Source of the DNA: Pseudarthrobacter sp. Fe7
Lineage (GTDB): Bacteria; Actinomycetota; Actinomycetes; Actinomycetales; Micrococcaceae
Direction of reading: 5' to 3'
Length of the DNA stretch: 64,000 nucleotides
Assembly (NCBI GenBank): GCA_024372495.1
Contig: CP099977.1
Span: 1,116,001-1,180,000, forward strand
Shown piece after piece: positions 39,245-48,319 of the stretch. Numbering within the stretch: position 1 is the first letter of the stretch; every line of letters starts with the position of its first letter. The position numbers and the translations under genes are program-made. Under the pieces are notes generated by a model. It was not told the DNA's origin, did no database searches, and saw nothing but the letters and a program-made list of their open reading frames with translations.

Positions 39245-40462
39245 TTATCCAGCCAAGCAGCTCACGCGGCAGGGGTGACCCACATACCCCTGCGCAGTAC
39301 CCCTGCCAGGCTCCAAATCCGGGTCAAGCACCAGGACGTCCGCGGGCATCCCGGGACGCAGGTCGCCTGCCTTCGTCGAAAGACCCAATACCGATGCGGG
39401 CACGGCCGACGCTGACGTCACGGCATCGCGCAGGGCAACACCCGCAGCAACAGCAGTCCGGACCACTTCCAGCAGGGTGCTGGTGCCGCCGGCGATGGTA
39501 TCCGTGCCATCTACCCGCGCTACGCCGTGGCTTACGGTCACCGCGAGGGAACCCAGCCGATACTGCCCGTCATCCAGTCCCGTGGCAGCCATCGCATCGG
39601 TCACCAGGGCGATGTTGTCTGCTCCCACCAGGTCGAACACCAGCTTCACGGTTTCCCGCGCCAGATGGACGCCGTCGGCAATGAGCTCAACTACTGCCTT
39701 CCCGGCCCGTGCCGCACTGAGGCTGGCCGCGACAGGGCCGGTGGATCGATGGTGCAGCGGCGGCATTGCATTGAACAGGTGGGTCACCGTGGGCCGGGTC
39801 CTGCCTCCGCACGCAGCCGCAGAACCCAGGCCCGCTGCTGCGCGGGCAAGGAAATCGGCCGCGGTCGAATGGTCAGCGGCAGTGTGCCCCAAGGACGGGA
39901 TGATGCCCCGGGCGGTCAGCTGATCAACCAACTCCATGGTGCCCGGAAGTTCCGCTGCCACCGTCATCGCTGCCAGTGAACGGCCCGCGGCCGTCAGCAA
40001 TAGGGCCACCAGGCCAGGATCAGGCTTGAGCAACAGCGCTGGGTCGTGGGCTCCACACTGCTGTCTGGAGAGAAAGGGGCCTTCAAGATGGGAGCCCGCA
40101 ACCAGACCCTGATCCGTCAGCTCCTTTACAACTTCGAGGTTCCGCACGAGGTCTCCGGGCTTCCTGGTAACCAGGCTGGCCACCAGAGTGGTGGTGCCGC
40201 GGCTGTGCAGGTAGCGGATGGCCCGGGCGGAACCCGCAAGGTCGCCTTCGGAAAAATCAGAACCGGAAGCCCCATGGCAGTGCAGGTCCACCAGGCCGGG
40301 CAAAATAATCCTGCCGGCGGGGACTGTCCCAGGAAGAACCCCTGCGAATTTGGACGCTGGCCCGGCGAAGGTGACCAAGCCGCCGTCGACCGCCACAACG
40401 CCGTCCGGAACGTCCAGGGTGGCGGAGGCAATCCGTCCGCGGAGGACCAACTCGCTGTTCAC
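39245..40462 (-). CDS. nagA: N-acetylglucosamine-6-phosphate deacetylase
   Basis: 405 aa. Amidohydrolase converting GlcNAc-6-P to GlcN-6-P in amino-sugar catabolism. LPGLVDLHCHGASGSDFSEG (metal-binding HxH), SHLEGPFLSRQQCGAHDPAL (substrate Glu/His), PTVTHLFNAMPPLHHR and ALVTDAMAATGLDDG (catalytic Asp) are intact, as is the C-terminal MPADVLVLDPDLEPG. No nagB or PTS gene is near. Thirteen bases upstream of the HNH gene on the same strand. Confidence 0.92.
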   Translation of the reverse strand: MNSELVLRGRIASATLDVPDGVVAVDGGLVTFAGPASKFAGVLPGTVPAGRIILPGLVDLHCHGASGSDFSEGDLAGSARAIRYLHSRGTTTLVASLVTRKPGDLVRNLEVVKELTDQGLVAGSHLEGPFLSRQQCGAHDPALLLKPDPGLVALLLTAAGRSLAAMTVAAELPGTMELVDQLTARGIIPSLGHTAADHSTAADFLARAAAGLGSAAACGGRTRPTVTHLFNAMPPLHHRSTGPVAASLSAARAGKAVVELIADGVHLARETVKLVFDLVGADNIALVTDAMAATGLDDGQYRLGSLAVTVSHGVARVDGTDTIAGGTSTLLEVVRTAVAAGVALRDAVTSASAVPASVLGLSTKAGDLRPGMPADVLVLDPDLEPGRGTAQGYVGHPCRVSCLAG

Positions 40463-40616
40463 GGTTCATTCGCCTCCCGCCACGGATTATTCCACAGGAG
40501 CCCGGGCGGCGACCGGCCTGGGGGCACCCCCATATTCCGCACCGTTATTTTTCGCTCCCGGAGGGAACCTCTAAAGTGGAAGTACTAAGCATGCTGTCTA
40601 TTTCGGAGGTAACCTG

Positions 40617-41498
40617 ATGCGAAAAATTTCTGCGCTTGGAGTGGTGGCTGCGGCGATGCTGGCCTTGGCCGGCTGCTCAGGAGGGGGTGGCGGTACGGCC
40701 AGCCCGTCTGGCACGGCAACCACGTCTGCGACGGCGTCGGCCAGCCAAACCGCCGACGCCAAGGTGTATTCGGAAGATCAGCTCCGCGACCTCATCTCCG
40801 GCATGAAGGACGCCGACGGCAACGAGCTCAAGCTCTATTCGAAGGAGCAGGTCAGCCAGGGCGGAAACATCGCCAACCTGCTCATGAGCACGGCAACCAT
40901 CGACCCCAAGGACTGCAAGGACATTGCCACCGCAGGCCTGCTGGACAAGGTGGAAAGCGGTGACGTGGCCGTGGCGCTTTCGGAGGGCAACCAGCCGCGC
41001 ACCCTGTCCGCCCAGTCCGGCAGCGGCGGCCCCGATGCAGTCAAGACGCTGAATGACATCAGCGGCAAGATGGACCAGTGCGCCAAGTTCTCAGTCTCCG
41101 CGCTGGGCCAGAAATACGACGTTTCCAGCGAGAAGCTCCAGGCGAAGACTAACGCGGATAAGACTTTCGCGACCGTCAGCACCCGCAGCGGGGACAACCA
41201 GCAGAAGCTGATGCAGGTTTCCGCTGCGCAGGGGCGCCTGCTGGTGGTCGCCACCAAGAGCGGCACCGACCTGGGTGACAAGGACCAGAAGGAACTTGAG
41301 GGCCTCATCAACGACGTACTGAAGAAGGCCGACGGCGGCGGGGCAACTTCCAGCCCGTCCTCCACCAGTTCGTCCGGTTCCGCGGGCACTTCCTCGCCGA
41401 GCACTTCGGCCTCGCCAACTGCGTCATCCACCTCTGCGGCGACGATGTCCACGGGCGGCGGCGCTTCGTCGTCGGCCTCTCCCAGCGCCTCGCGCTAG
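40617..41498 (+). CDS. Secreted lipoprotein with Ser/Thr-rich tail, unknown
   Basis: 293 aa. Signal MRKISALGVVAAAMLALAGC with lipobox LAGC, Ser/Thr-rich linker, then a globular domain of about 190 residues (YSEDQLRDLISGMKDADGNE, KTLNDISGKMDQCAKFSVSA, KLMQVSAAQGRLLVVATKSG) with two conserved-looking cysteines (in KDCKD and QCAKF) that may pair. The end is again Ser/Thr/Ala-rich. Resembles extracellular sensor-type lipoproteins of actinobacteria, without a firm family. Monocistronic, ends in a strong terminator. Confidence 0.75.
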   Translation: MRKISALGVVAAAMLALAGCSGGGGGTASPSGTATTSATASASQTADAKVYSEDQLRDLISGMKDADGNELKLYSKEQVSQGGNIANLLMSTATIDPKDCKDIATAGLLDKVESGDVAVALSEGNQPRTLSAQSGSGGPDAVKTLNDISGKMDQCAKFSVSALGQKYDVSSEKLQAKTNADKTFATVSTRSGDNQQKLMQVSAAQGRLLVVATKSGTDLGDKDQKELEGLINDVLKKADGGGATSSPSSTSSSGSAGTSSPSTSASPTASSTSAATMSTGGGASSSASPSASR

Positions 41499-41522
41499 CG
41501 GCAACTATTCCCGGTACCAAAA

Positions 41523-41560
41523 CGGGGCGGGCCAAGACTCAAAAGTCCTGGCCCGCCCCG
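41523..41560. terminator. Strong bidirectional hairpin
   Basis: Seventeen-base arms (41523-41539, 41544-41560) with one G-U/A-C type difference and a 4-nt loop between the lipoprotein gene and the convergent symporter gene; flanked by A- and T-runs. Confidence 0.85.
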
Positions 41561-41587
41561 CTTTATGTCCAGCAAGTGGCCGGGAAC

Positions 41588-43075
41588 CTACTTGCCTTTT
41601 CCGCCCAATCCGACGCGGGCAGTGTCATCGGATGGCAGCTCTGAGATGACATCCCGGGTGGGGGCGCCGCGGAACTTCGGCGAGGGGTCCTGGCCCTCGG
41701 TCAGCCGTTTCAGCTCCTGCCCTTCAAAGTCCTCTTCTTTGCCGAGCAGGATGGCCGAGTCATGGTTGGTGATCTCACCCCTGAAAGCCCGCACCATGAC
41801 GCTGTGATCGAACTGGCCCTCCCATTTGGAGACGAGGAAGGTCGCCACGCAGTTGCCCAGCAGGTTGACCACCACGCGCATCGAGTCCATGAGCCTGTCT
41901 GCTCCGAGGAGGAGTGCCACGCCGGCCACTGGGAAGATGCCCAGCGCGGCGGCCGTGGCCGAAAGGGCCAGGAATGACGATCCCGGGACCCCCGCCATGC
42001 CCTTGGAGGTCAGCAGCAGCACGCCCAGGGCCGCCAGCTGCTGGCCGAGGTCGAGGTGGTGGCCAAACGCCTGGGCCAGGAACAGCAGGGAGATCGAAAG
42101 GTAGATCGCTGCACCGTCGAGGTTGAAGGAGTAGCCGGTGGGGACCACGAGGCCTGTTGTGGCGCGGGAACATCCCGCGTTGGTCAGCTTGGTCATGATC
42201 CTGGGCATCACCGCTTCGGTTGACGCCGTGCCCAGGGCCAGGAGGAATTCCTCGCGGGTGTACTTCAGGAACTGCCACAGCGGCACCCGGGCAAACCCCC
42301 ACGCCACGATGAACAGCAGGCCGATGAAGACCAATGCTGCGCCGTAGCACGCTGCGATCAGGACGGCATACGTGCTCAAGGTATCCAGTCCGTACTGGCC
42401 GATGATGAATGCCATGGCGCCGAATGCGCCGAGCGGGGCAACCTTCATGATCCAGGCCATGATCTTGAAGATCAGTTCCAGGACGGTTTCCATGACGTTG
42501 ATGACCGGCAGGCACTTCTCGCGCCCAATCACCACGATGGCAGCACCGAAGAAGACGGAGAAGAAGAGGACCTGCAGGAGGCTGTTGCTGGCGAATGCGC
42601 CAATGACGCTGGCGGGAATGATGTCCAGGATGAAGGATGCGGCATCCTTGGGCGCCGCGGTTCCGGTCTTTGCGTCCAGGTCCGCCTGGGACAGCGTTGA
42701 CGGATCGATATTGAGGCCGGCCCCGGGCTGGACGAGATTGCCTACAATCAGCCCAAAAACCAGGGCAAACAGGGTTGCTGCCGTGAAGTAGAGCAGGGCC
42801 TTGACCCCTACCCTTCCAACCGCTTTGACGTCGCCGACGGCCGAAATTCCGGTAACAATCACCAGGAAGATCAGCGGCGCGATGATCATCTTGATGAGTT
42901 TGATGAAGCCATCCCCGAGCGGCCTCAGTTGGGAGCCGAGGTCCGGCCAGAAATGCCCGATGAGGACACCTGCCACGACGGCGATCAGAATCTGGAAGAA
43001 GAGCGACTTGTACAGTGGCTTCCGCTTCGCGGGCACCGAACTCGCCTTCAGTGCCTCAGGGTTTGGGATCTTCAT
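41588..43075 (-). CDS. Dicarboxylate/amino-acid:cation symporter (DctA/GltP family)
   Basis: 495 aa, uninterrupted. Eight-helix plus hairpin fold of the DAACS family: GDGFIKLIKMIIAPLIFLVI, ALGTASTEAVMPRIMTKLTN (serine-rich HP1 loop region), PTGYSFNLDGAAIYLSISLL (NMDGT-like motif read as NLDGA), and MDSMRVVVNLLGNCVATFLV. Imports succinate, malate, fumarate or glutamate with protons or Na+. A hydrophilic C-terminus of about 70 residues is longer than in E. coli DctA. Confidence 0.92.
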   Translation of the reverse strand: MKIPNPEALKASSVPAKRKPLYKSLFFQILIAVVAGVLIGHFWPDLGSQLRPLGDGFIKLIKMIIAPLIFLVIVTGISAVGDVKAVGRVGVKALLYFTAATLFALVFGLIVGNLVQPGAGLNIDPSTLSQADLDAKTGTAAPKDAASFILDIIPASVIGAFASNSLLQVLFFSVFFGAAIVVIGREKCLPVINVMETVLELIFKIMAWIMKVAPLGAFGAMAFIIGQYGLDTLSTYAVLIAACYGAALVFIGLLFIVAWGFARVPLWQFLKYTREEFLLALGTASTEAVMPRIMTKLTNAGCSRATTGLVVPTGYSFNLDGAAIYLSISLLFLAQAFGHHLDLGQQLAALGVLLLTSKGMAGVPGSSFLALSATAAALGIFPVAGVALLLGADRLMDSMRVVVNLLGNCVATFLVSKWEGQFDHSVMVRAFRGEITNHDSAILLGKEEDFEGQELKRLTEGQDPSPKFRGAPTRDVISELPSDDTARVGLGGKGK

Positions 43076-43342
43076 TGACCTTGCCTATCAATTGGGAACA
43101 GCCCGTGTGCAGGGCCATTTCCAAAGTAATCCTCGTCACACTAATTCCGCAAGAGGAAAATCAACTTCCACAATACGGAACTCTAATTGCCCTTTGTGAC
43201 CGCACCGGTGGACCACCGGGGCCGGGTTGCGGCCCACCAGATGGACTGTAACGGGCCCGGGATTACCTCCAGACCGTAGGCTGGAGGCCGGGCGGGAGTT
43301 CCTTGACCCGGCACAGCAGTTCCAAGGTGAAAGGCAGGACCA

Positions 43343-43611
43343 TGACCGTTTCCAGCAACGATCCCCAGAACACCGCAGACCTCCGGGGTCCGGGTGACCC
43401 GGACGAGGCCAGGGCCGAAGCCAGGAAGGCGCCCCAGTCCGGCCAGCACCCCGAACAGCCGGGCGCCGCGAACATCCGCGAGGAACAGCAGGCCCACGCC
43501 GCCGGTACTGTGCCCGCATCCTATGTGGGAGGCGAAGAAGCGGTCCGGGAGCCCAACCCGGAAGAGGCGCTGGAGGAACCGGGCACCTGGGACGGCGACG
43601 TCCAACCATGA
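43343..43611 (+). CDS. Small acidic disordered protein coupled to the dehydratase gene
   Basis: 89 aa from ATG 43343 (AAAGGCAGGACC upstream). Rich in Pro, Glu, Asp, Ala with no hydrophobic core (PGDPDEARAEARKAPQSGQH, NPEEALEEPGTWDGDVQP), so probably disordered. Its stop overlaps the start of the next gene by ATGA, showing coupling. Function unknown; similar low-complexity proteins are common in Arthrobacter. Confidence 0.6.
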
Positions 43612-44540
43612 TCAGCCACGCCGATATCGACCAGGCGGCGCGACGGACGGCCGGCCTCATCCGCAGGACGCCGGTCATGGAGGCGGACCGCGGCACCTTC
43701 AACTACCAGGTCTGGTTCAAGTGCGAGTTCATGCAGCACACGGGCACCTTTAAAGCCCGGGGCGCACTCAACCGGATCCTGGCCAGCAAGGAGCGCGGCG
43801 AACTGCGGGCCGACGTGGGCGTCGTGGTGGCCTCCGGTGGAAACGCTGGACTGGCCAATGCCTTTGCAGCAAAGCAGCTGGGGGTGCCGGCCACCGTCTT
43901 CGTCCCGGAAGCCGCTCCTCCCGTCAAGGTCGGCAAACTGAAGGCCATCGGGGCAACGGTGGTCCAGGGCGGCGCGGAGTACGCAGCCGCCTACCAGGCA
44001 GCCGTCGCGTACGCAGAGAAAACCGGTGCGGTCTACTGCCACGCCTATGACCAGCCCGAAATCGCTGCCGGCGCGGGAACTGTGGGTTCCGAACTCCTGG
44101 AACAGGTGCCGGACGTGGACACCATCCTGGTGGCCGTGGGCGGTGGCGGGCTGATGGCGGGAGTGGCCGCCGCCGTCGAGGGTTCCGCCAAAGTGGTGGC
44201 CGTGGAACCGGAAACCGCGCCCACCCTCCACGCTGCCCTGGCGGCCGGCGAGCCGGTGGACGTGGCGGTATCGGGCATCGCAGCCGACTCCCTGGGTGCC
44301 CGCCGCGCAGGCGACATCGGATTCTCAGTGGCGGTCCGCTGCGGCGTCGAAAGTGTCCTGGTCAGCGACGCGGACATCATCGAAGCCCGCTCGGCGCTGT
44401 GGAACGACTACCGGATTGCGGTGGAGCACGGCGCCGCAGCCGCCTACGCCGCGCTCACCTCCGGCGCGTATGTGCCGGCAGAAGGCGAAAGCGTTGCCGT
44501 CATCCTGTGCGGCGCCAACACGGACCCGGCGACGCTTTAG
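43608..44540 (+). CDS. PLP-dependent serine/threonine dehydratase-like enzyme
   Basis: 310 aa. Fold-type II enzyme deaminating serine or threonine to 2-oxo acids. PLP lysine in QHTGTFKARGA, phosphate-binding VVVASGGNAGLANAF and the glycine loop ILVAVGGGGLMAGVAAA are intact, as is the C-terminal VILCGANTDP. No ACT regulatory domain, so it is the catabolic type. Serine racemase-like activity is an alternative. Confidence 0.9.
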   Translation: MISHADIDQAARRTAGLIRRTPVMEADRGTFNYQVWFKCEFMQHTGTFKARGALNRILASKERGELRADVGVVVASGGNAGLANAFAAKQLGVPATVFVPEAAPPVKVGKLKAIGATVVQGGAEYAAAYQAAVAYAEKTGAVYCHAYDQPEIAAGAGTVGSELLEQVPDVDTILVAVGGGGLMAGVAAAVEGSAKVVAVEPETAPTLHAALAAGEPVDVAVSGIAADSLGARRAGDIGFSVAVRCGVESVLVSDADIIEARSALWNDYRIAVEHGAAAAYAALTSGAYVPAEGESVAVILCGANTDPATL

Positions 44541-44553
44541 GAAGAACGGGCGG

Positions 44554-44591
44554 AAGGGACCGGCTGCGCGTACCCAGGCGGCCGGTCCCTT
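44554..44591. terminator. Hairpin between convergent genes
   Basis: AAGGGACCGGC (44554-44564) and GCCGGTCCCTT (44581-44591) pair perfectly, loop 16 nt, between the dehydratase gene and the convergent small lipoprotein gene. Confidence 0.75.
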
Positions 44592-44601
44592 CACCGAAGT
44601 C

Positions 44602-44952
44602 CTAGCCGCCGGCCTGGCCGCAGAACTTGCTGTAGGTGCTGCCGGCTTCCTGGTAGCCCGACTGCAGACCCGCCAGTTTGTCCTTGTCCGGGTTTTCCTT
44701 GGCCTGTTCGTCCGTGTACGCCAGGATCTGTGCCAGGGCGGGCTTGAGGTCGTCCGACGCCACTGCGTGGATGGGGCGGATCTGGTTGGCGAGGTTGTTC
44801 ATGCCCGTCTTGCCGGCGTTGTTGGCGGGGTTCGACACAACGGCCTGAATCCGCTCGCAGGTTTCAGCGGTGGTCAATTGGTGTGTGGCGGTGCAGGCCG
44901 TAGCGGAAGCAATAAGGCCGGCGGCAAACAGGGCTGTGGCGAATTTCTTCAT
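44602..44952 (-). CDS. Small lipoprotein, unknown
   Basis: 116 aa from ATG 44952, preceded by GAGGGACCC. Signal MKKFATALFAAGLIASATAC gives a lipid-modified cysteine; the mature part is helical (ANQIRPIHAVASDDLKPALA, ILAYTDEQAKENPDKDKLAG) with two further cysteines (ETCERI and KFCGQ) that may bridge the ends. No family recognised. Confidence 0.7.
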   Translation of the reverse strand: MKKFATALFAAGLIASATACTATHQLTTAETCERIQAVVSNPANNAGKTGMNNLANQIRPIHAVASDDLKPALAQILAYTDEQAKENPDKDKLAGLQSGYQEAGSTYSKFCGQAGG

Positions 44953-45160
44953 GGGTCCCTCGGTAGTGGTCAGAGGTTTCGATTGTAAGCAGATTGCGTA
45001 CCCCCATGCCTTCGCGTGCCCCATACCGGCGCTTAACTGGGAGTACCAACCGTGCTGGGTTTCCGCAGATAAACCCGCGCGCATAAGTGCTGCAAACATA
45101 AAACTGGCTGGCAGCGAGGGCTGCCAGCCAGTCCTGTATGGCTGAAACTGATGCTGCGGG

Positions 45161-45804
45161 TCAGATGGTGCGCGGAGCCTTGGCCAGGTTGTCCTTCAGC
45201 TGGGCGGCGTTCTGCCGCTTCACGTAGGCCGGACGGTCCCGTTCCACGCGCCAACTCTCGGAGAGCGGGCCCACATTGACGGTGTCGAAGCCAAACTCGT
45301 CGTAGAGGCGGGTCACCAGTTCGGCGGCCTCCGGGTAGTCGCTGGCAGTGGCCAGCGCGCGCCGCTCTTCTGTGCCGGCCGGAGTCCCGTCAGTGGTGAT
45401 GTCCTTGGCCATGATGTGGTTGAAGCCCTTGGCCACCTTTGACTGGGGCAGGTGCTCCTGCAACATCCCGGAGGTGGTGGCCTCCCCGTTGTCCAGGGCG
45501 GGAATCCTGCCGTCCCGCTCCCAGTAGTAGTTGTTCGTATCAATCACAATTTTGCCGGCCAGGGGCTCGGCCGGAACGTCCTTGTAGTTCTTCAGCGGCA
45601 CCGTGACCACGGCAAAGTCGCCGGCCCCTGCCGCTTCCGCAGCTGTTGCCGCGCGGGCCTTGGGACCAAGCTCCGCCGCAAGGTCCTGGAGGGTCTCCGG
45701 GCCGCGGGAGTTGCTGATCACTACGTCGTAGCCCAGTTCCACAGCCTTCCGTGCAACCTGGCTTCCAATATGTCCTGCTCCGATGATTCCGATTGTTGTC
45801 GTAT
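45161..45804 (-). CDS. NADPH-dependent F420-reductase-like oxidoreductase
   Basis: 214 aa if one base is restored at the start. Rossmann motif IGIIGAGHIGSQVARKAVEL then VISNSRGPETLQDLAAELGP and VIDTNNYYWERDGRIPALD place it in the NAD(P)-binding F420_oxidored family, whose members reduce F420 or, as here possibly, other substrates. Upstream of the Rossmann strand the frame has no start codon; the sequence CCCATACGACA would read CCC-ATG-ACG-ACA with one extra G, giving MTTTIGIIGAG. The next in-frame Met lies after the glycine motif and cannot be the true start. Confidence 0.8.
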
Positions 45805-45872
45805 GGGCGGCAACACGGGTCCTCGCCCAGATATTTCAGGGCGCTTTGGGGAATAAAAGCCCCGGTACGTGC

Positions 45873-46561
45873 CTACTCTCCGAGGTATCGTCCGGGCCGG
45901 TGGTTCAACGCAAGGATGAGGTTCAGGAGGGTGGCACCGGCCGCGGACAGCAGCACCATCAGCGGCGGGACGAGGACAAGGGATGCCAGGACGATGGCCA
46001 CGTCCAGCACCATCTGGACATATCCTGCGCGCCAGTCCAGCTTCTCCTGCAGGAGCAGCGCAAGGATGTTGAAGCCGCCCAGGCTGGACAGGTGCCGGAA
46101 CAGGATCAGGAGGCCGACGCCGGCAAGCAGGTTTCCGCCCAGCATGCCATAGACCGGGTCAAGGCGCAGCGGCCCCAGGGCAGCCGGGTGCAGGCTGGCC
46201 ATCAGGGATACCAGAGTTATCGCGGCGCCTGTGCGGAGGGCGAAGTTCCAGCCCTTCTTCCACACCGCGAGCGCAAAGAACGGCAGGTTCACAGTGAAGA
46301 AGATGACGCCGAACGGCAGCGCGACCGAGTAGCTGAGCAGCAGCGCCAGCCCGGCGGTCCCGCCGGTGACGGCCCCGCTCGACTTGAGGAGGAACAGCCC
46401 CAGCGACGCCGCGAACGAGCCGGTCAGGATGCCCAGGACATCCTCAACCACCGAGTGGCGGACGGCCAACGGCGGCGTAGGGGTTGCCGCCGTCAGGCCT
46501 TCCCCTGCCTGGCTGGATCAGTGCTGGTTGCGGTGGCCGGTGCAGTCACGTCGGTACTCAC
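45873..46561 (-). CDS. YitT/YczE-type membrane protein, one frameshift
   Basis: 229 aa after correction. Five to six membrane segments: VLGILTGSFAASLGLFLLKS, GLALLLSYSVALPFGVIFFT, NLPFFALAVWKKGWNFALRT, LLAGVGLLILFRHLSSLGGF, VLDVAIVLASLVLVPPLMVL. The GGTAGLALLL block is typical of the YitT/DUF161 group, of unknown function. The frame breaks at 46502-46505 (G4 in the gene); five Gs join a short N-terminus whose GTG at 46561 overlaps the aminotransferase stop by four bases, supporting that start and a coupled operon. Confidence 0.75.
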
Positions 46562-47652
46562 AGGGCAGCAAACCGGCGGCGGTCCGCCAGGACGGCGAGT
46601 ACCCGGTCGTTGGTGGACGCATCCGCCAGGGTGATGCGCACGCCGTCAACGGCGTAACCGCGGGCCAGGATGTCGGCCTGGGCTAACGCGTCGAGGAGTT
46701 GCATCCGCAATTCATCGGAGGCGCGGAGCCAATAGAAGTTGGCCTGGCTGTCCGGGACATCCCAGCCGTACCCGCGGAGGGCTTGGATGACTCGCTCGCG
46801 TTCCTGCGCCACTGCCTCGGTCCGCTCAAGGATCTCGTCCCCGGCAGCCAGCGAGGCCACTGTGGCGGCCTGCGCCATCCGGTTGACGCCGAAAGGAACG
46901 GCCGTGCGGCGAAGGCCTTCGGCGATGTCCGGCCGGGCAATGGCGTAGCCGATCCGCAGGCCTGCCAGCCCGTAGGCCTTGGAGAAGGTCCGCAGGATGC
47001 AGAGGTTGGGGTGGCGGCGGTAGAAGTTCATTGAGTCGACTCCGGGTCCGCGCTGGAATTCGATGTAGGCCTCATCCAGCACCACCAGAACCCGCGGCGG
47101 AACCGACTTCAGGAACTCCTCCAGCGCGTCCGGGCTGATGGAGACGCCGGTGGGGTTGTTGGGGGAACACAGGATCACCAGCCGGGTGCGCTCGGTGATG
47201 GCTGCGGCCATTGCGGCAAGGTCGTGGTGTTCATCAGCAAGCAGCGGAACGGGGACCGAAACGGCGCCGGCCACCGCCACCAGGATGGGATAGGCCTCGA
47301 AGGACCGCCAGGCGTAAACCACCTCATCGCAGTGCCCGCAGACGGCCGAAATGATCTGCTGCAGCACGCCGGAACTTCCAGGCCCGGCTGCAACTTCATC
47401 CGGCGATACGCCGAAATGCCGGGCGATCGCTTCCCGTGCCTCCACAGCACCCATGCTGGGGTACCGGTGGATGCGGCCTGCCTCAGCTGAAATTGCCGTG
47501 ATGACGGAGGGCAGGGGAGTGAAGTGGCTTTCGTTCGACGCCAAGGCGGCCGTGAGGTCCGACTGGGCGCTCTTGCCCGCCACGTAGGCGGGAAGCTGGG
47601 CGACGGCGGCGCGGACCTCTGGTGCCGCGGCTTCGGGAAGGGTGCTGGTCAT
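46558..47652 (-). CDS. HisC-like aminotransferase (histidinol-phosphate or aromatic)
   Basis: 364 aa from ATG 47652 (MTSTLPEAAAPEVRAAVAQL). Fold-type I PLP aminotransferase: ASNESHFTPLPSVITAIS, GPGSSGVLQQIISAVCGHCD, LCSPNNPTGVSIS, VLDEAYIEF and the PLP lysine in RTFSKAYGLAGLRIGYAIA. Outside a his operon and next to an Lrp regulator, so an aromatic aminotransferase (pat) role is at least as likely as histidine synthesis. Upstream in-frame ATGs at 47730 and 47661 lack support. Confidence 0.85.
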   Translation of the reverse strand: MTSTLPEAAAPEVRAAVAQLPAYVAGKSAQSDLTAALASNESHFTPLPSVITAISAEAGRIHRYPSMGAVEAREAIARHFGVSPDEVAAGPGSSGVLQQIISAVCGHCDEVVYAWRSFEAYPILVAVAGAVSVPVPLLADEHHDLAAMAAAITERTRLVILCSPNNPTGVSISPDALEEFLKSVPPRVLVVLDEAYIEFQRGPGVDSMNFYRRHPNLCILRTFSKAYGLAGLRIGYAIARPDIAEGLRRTAVPFGVNRMAQAATVASLAAGDEILERTEAVAQERERVIQALRGYGWDVPDSQANFYWLRASDELRMQLLDALAQADILARGYAVDGVRITLADASTNDRVLAVLADRRRFAAL

Positions 47653-47744
47653 GCACAGCATCGTGTGGGAGTTCGGGACGTCTGCGCAACAGAGAAGAAA
47701 CGTGCAGGACAGATCAGACCCCTGCGCCATCTTGGAGTGGCAAA

Positions 47745-48227
47745 ATGCTCAGCATGCACCTCATCGATGCCCTTGACGCAGAGATTCTCCTCACACTCGA
47801 CCGGGATCCGCAGGCCACCGTCCTGTCCCTCTCCCGGACGCTGGGCGTGGCCCGCAATACCGTGCACGCCCGGCTCCGCCGCCTCGCGAACGACGGCAGC
47901 CTGGCACCCTTCAGCCAGCGGGTTCGGACCGAGGCCCTTGGCCTGCCGCTGATCGCGTTCATCTCGATTTCCATCAGCCAGTCCTCCAGCGATGTTGCCG
48001 TCGCAGCGCTGCAGACCATCCCCGAGATCATCGAAATGCATGCCACCACCGGCGATGCCGACCTGCTCGCCAAGGTGGCCGCGAGGGACCCGGCCGACCT
48101 GCACCGGATCACCAACGCGATGCTGGCGATTGACGGCGTCGTCCGCACCAGCACCGCCATGTCGCTGGTGGAAGTGATGCCCACCCGCACCGTGCCGCTG
48201 CTGCAGGCAACGGCCAAGGGGCGGTGA
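47745..48227 (+). CDS. Lrp/AsnC-family regulator
   Basis: 160 aa from ATG 47745, which has GGAG eight bases upstream (ATG 47754 is next in frame). N-terminal HTH (ALDAEILLTLDRDPQATVLS, LGVARNTVHARLRRLANDGS) and AsnC ligand domain (PEIIEMHATTGDADLLAKVA). Divergent from the aminotransferase/YitT pair, which it probably regulates in response to an amino acid. Confidence 0.9.
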   Translation: MLSMHLIDALDAEILLTLDRDPQATVLSLSRTLGVARNTVHARLRRLANDGSLAPFSQRVRTEALGLPLIAFISISISQSSSDVAVAALQTIPEIIEMHATTGDADLLAKVAARDPADLHRITNAMLAIDGVVRTSTAMSLVEVMPTRTVPLLQATAKGR

Positions 48228-48261
48228 CGGATCAGGCAAACAATTCCAGGGCAGACGCAAA

Positions 48262-48300
48262 AGCGCCGCCCGCCTTGGAAGTTCAAAGGCGGGCGGCGCT
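48262..48300. terminator. Strong bidirectional hairpin
   Basis: Perfect 15-base arms (48262-48276, 48286-48300), 9-nt loop, with A-run before and TTGCTTTT after, between the Lrp gene and the convergent SRPBCC gene. Confidence 0.85.
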
Positions 48301-48319
48301 TGCTTTTGGTGCGTGAGGG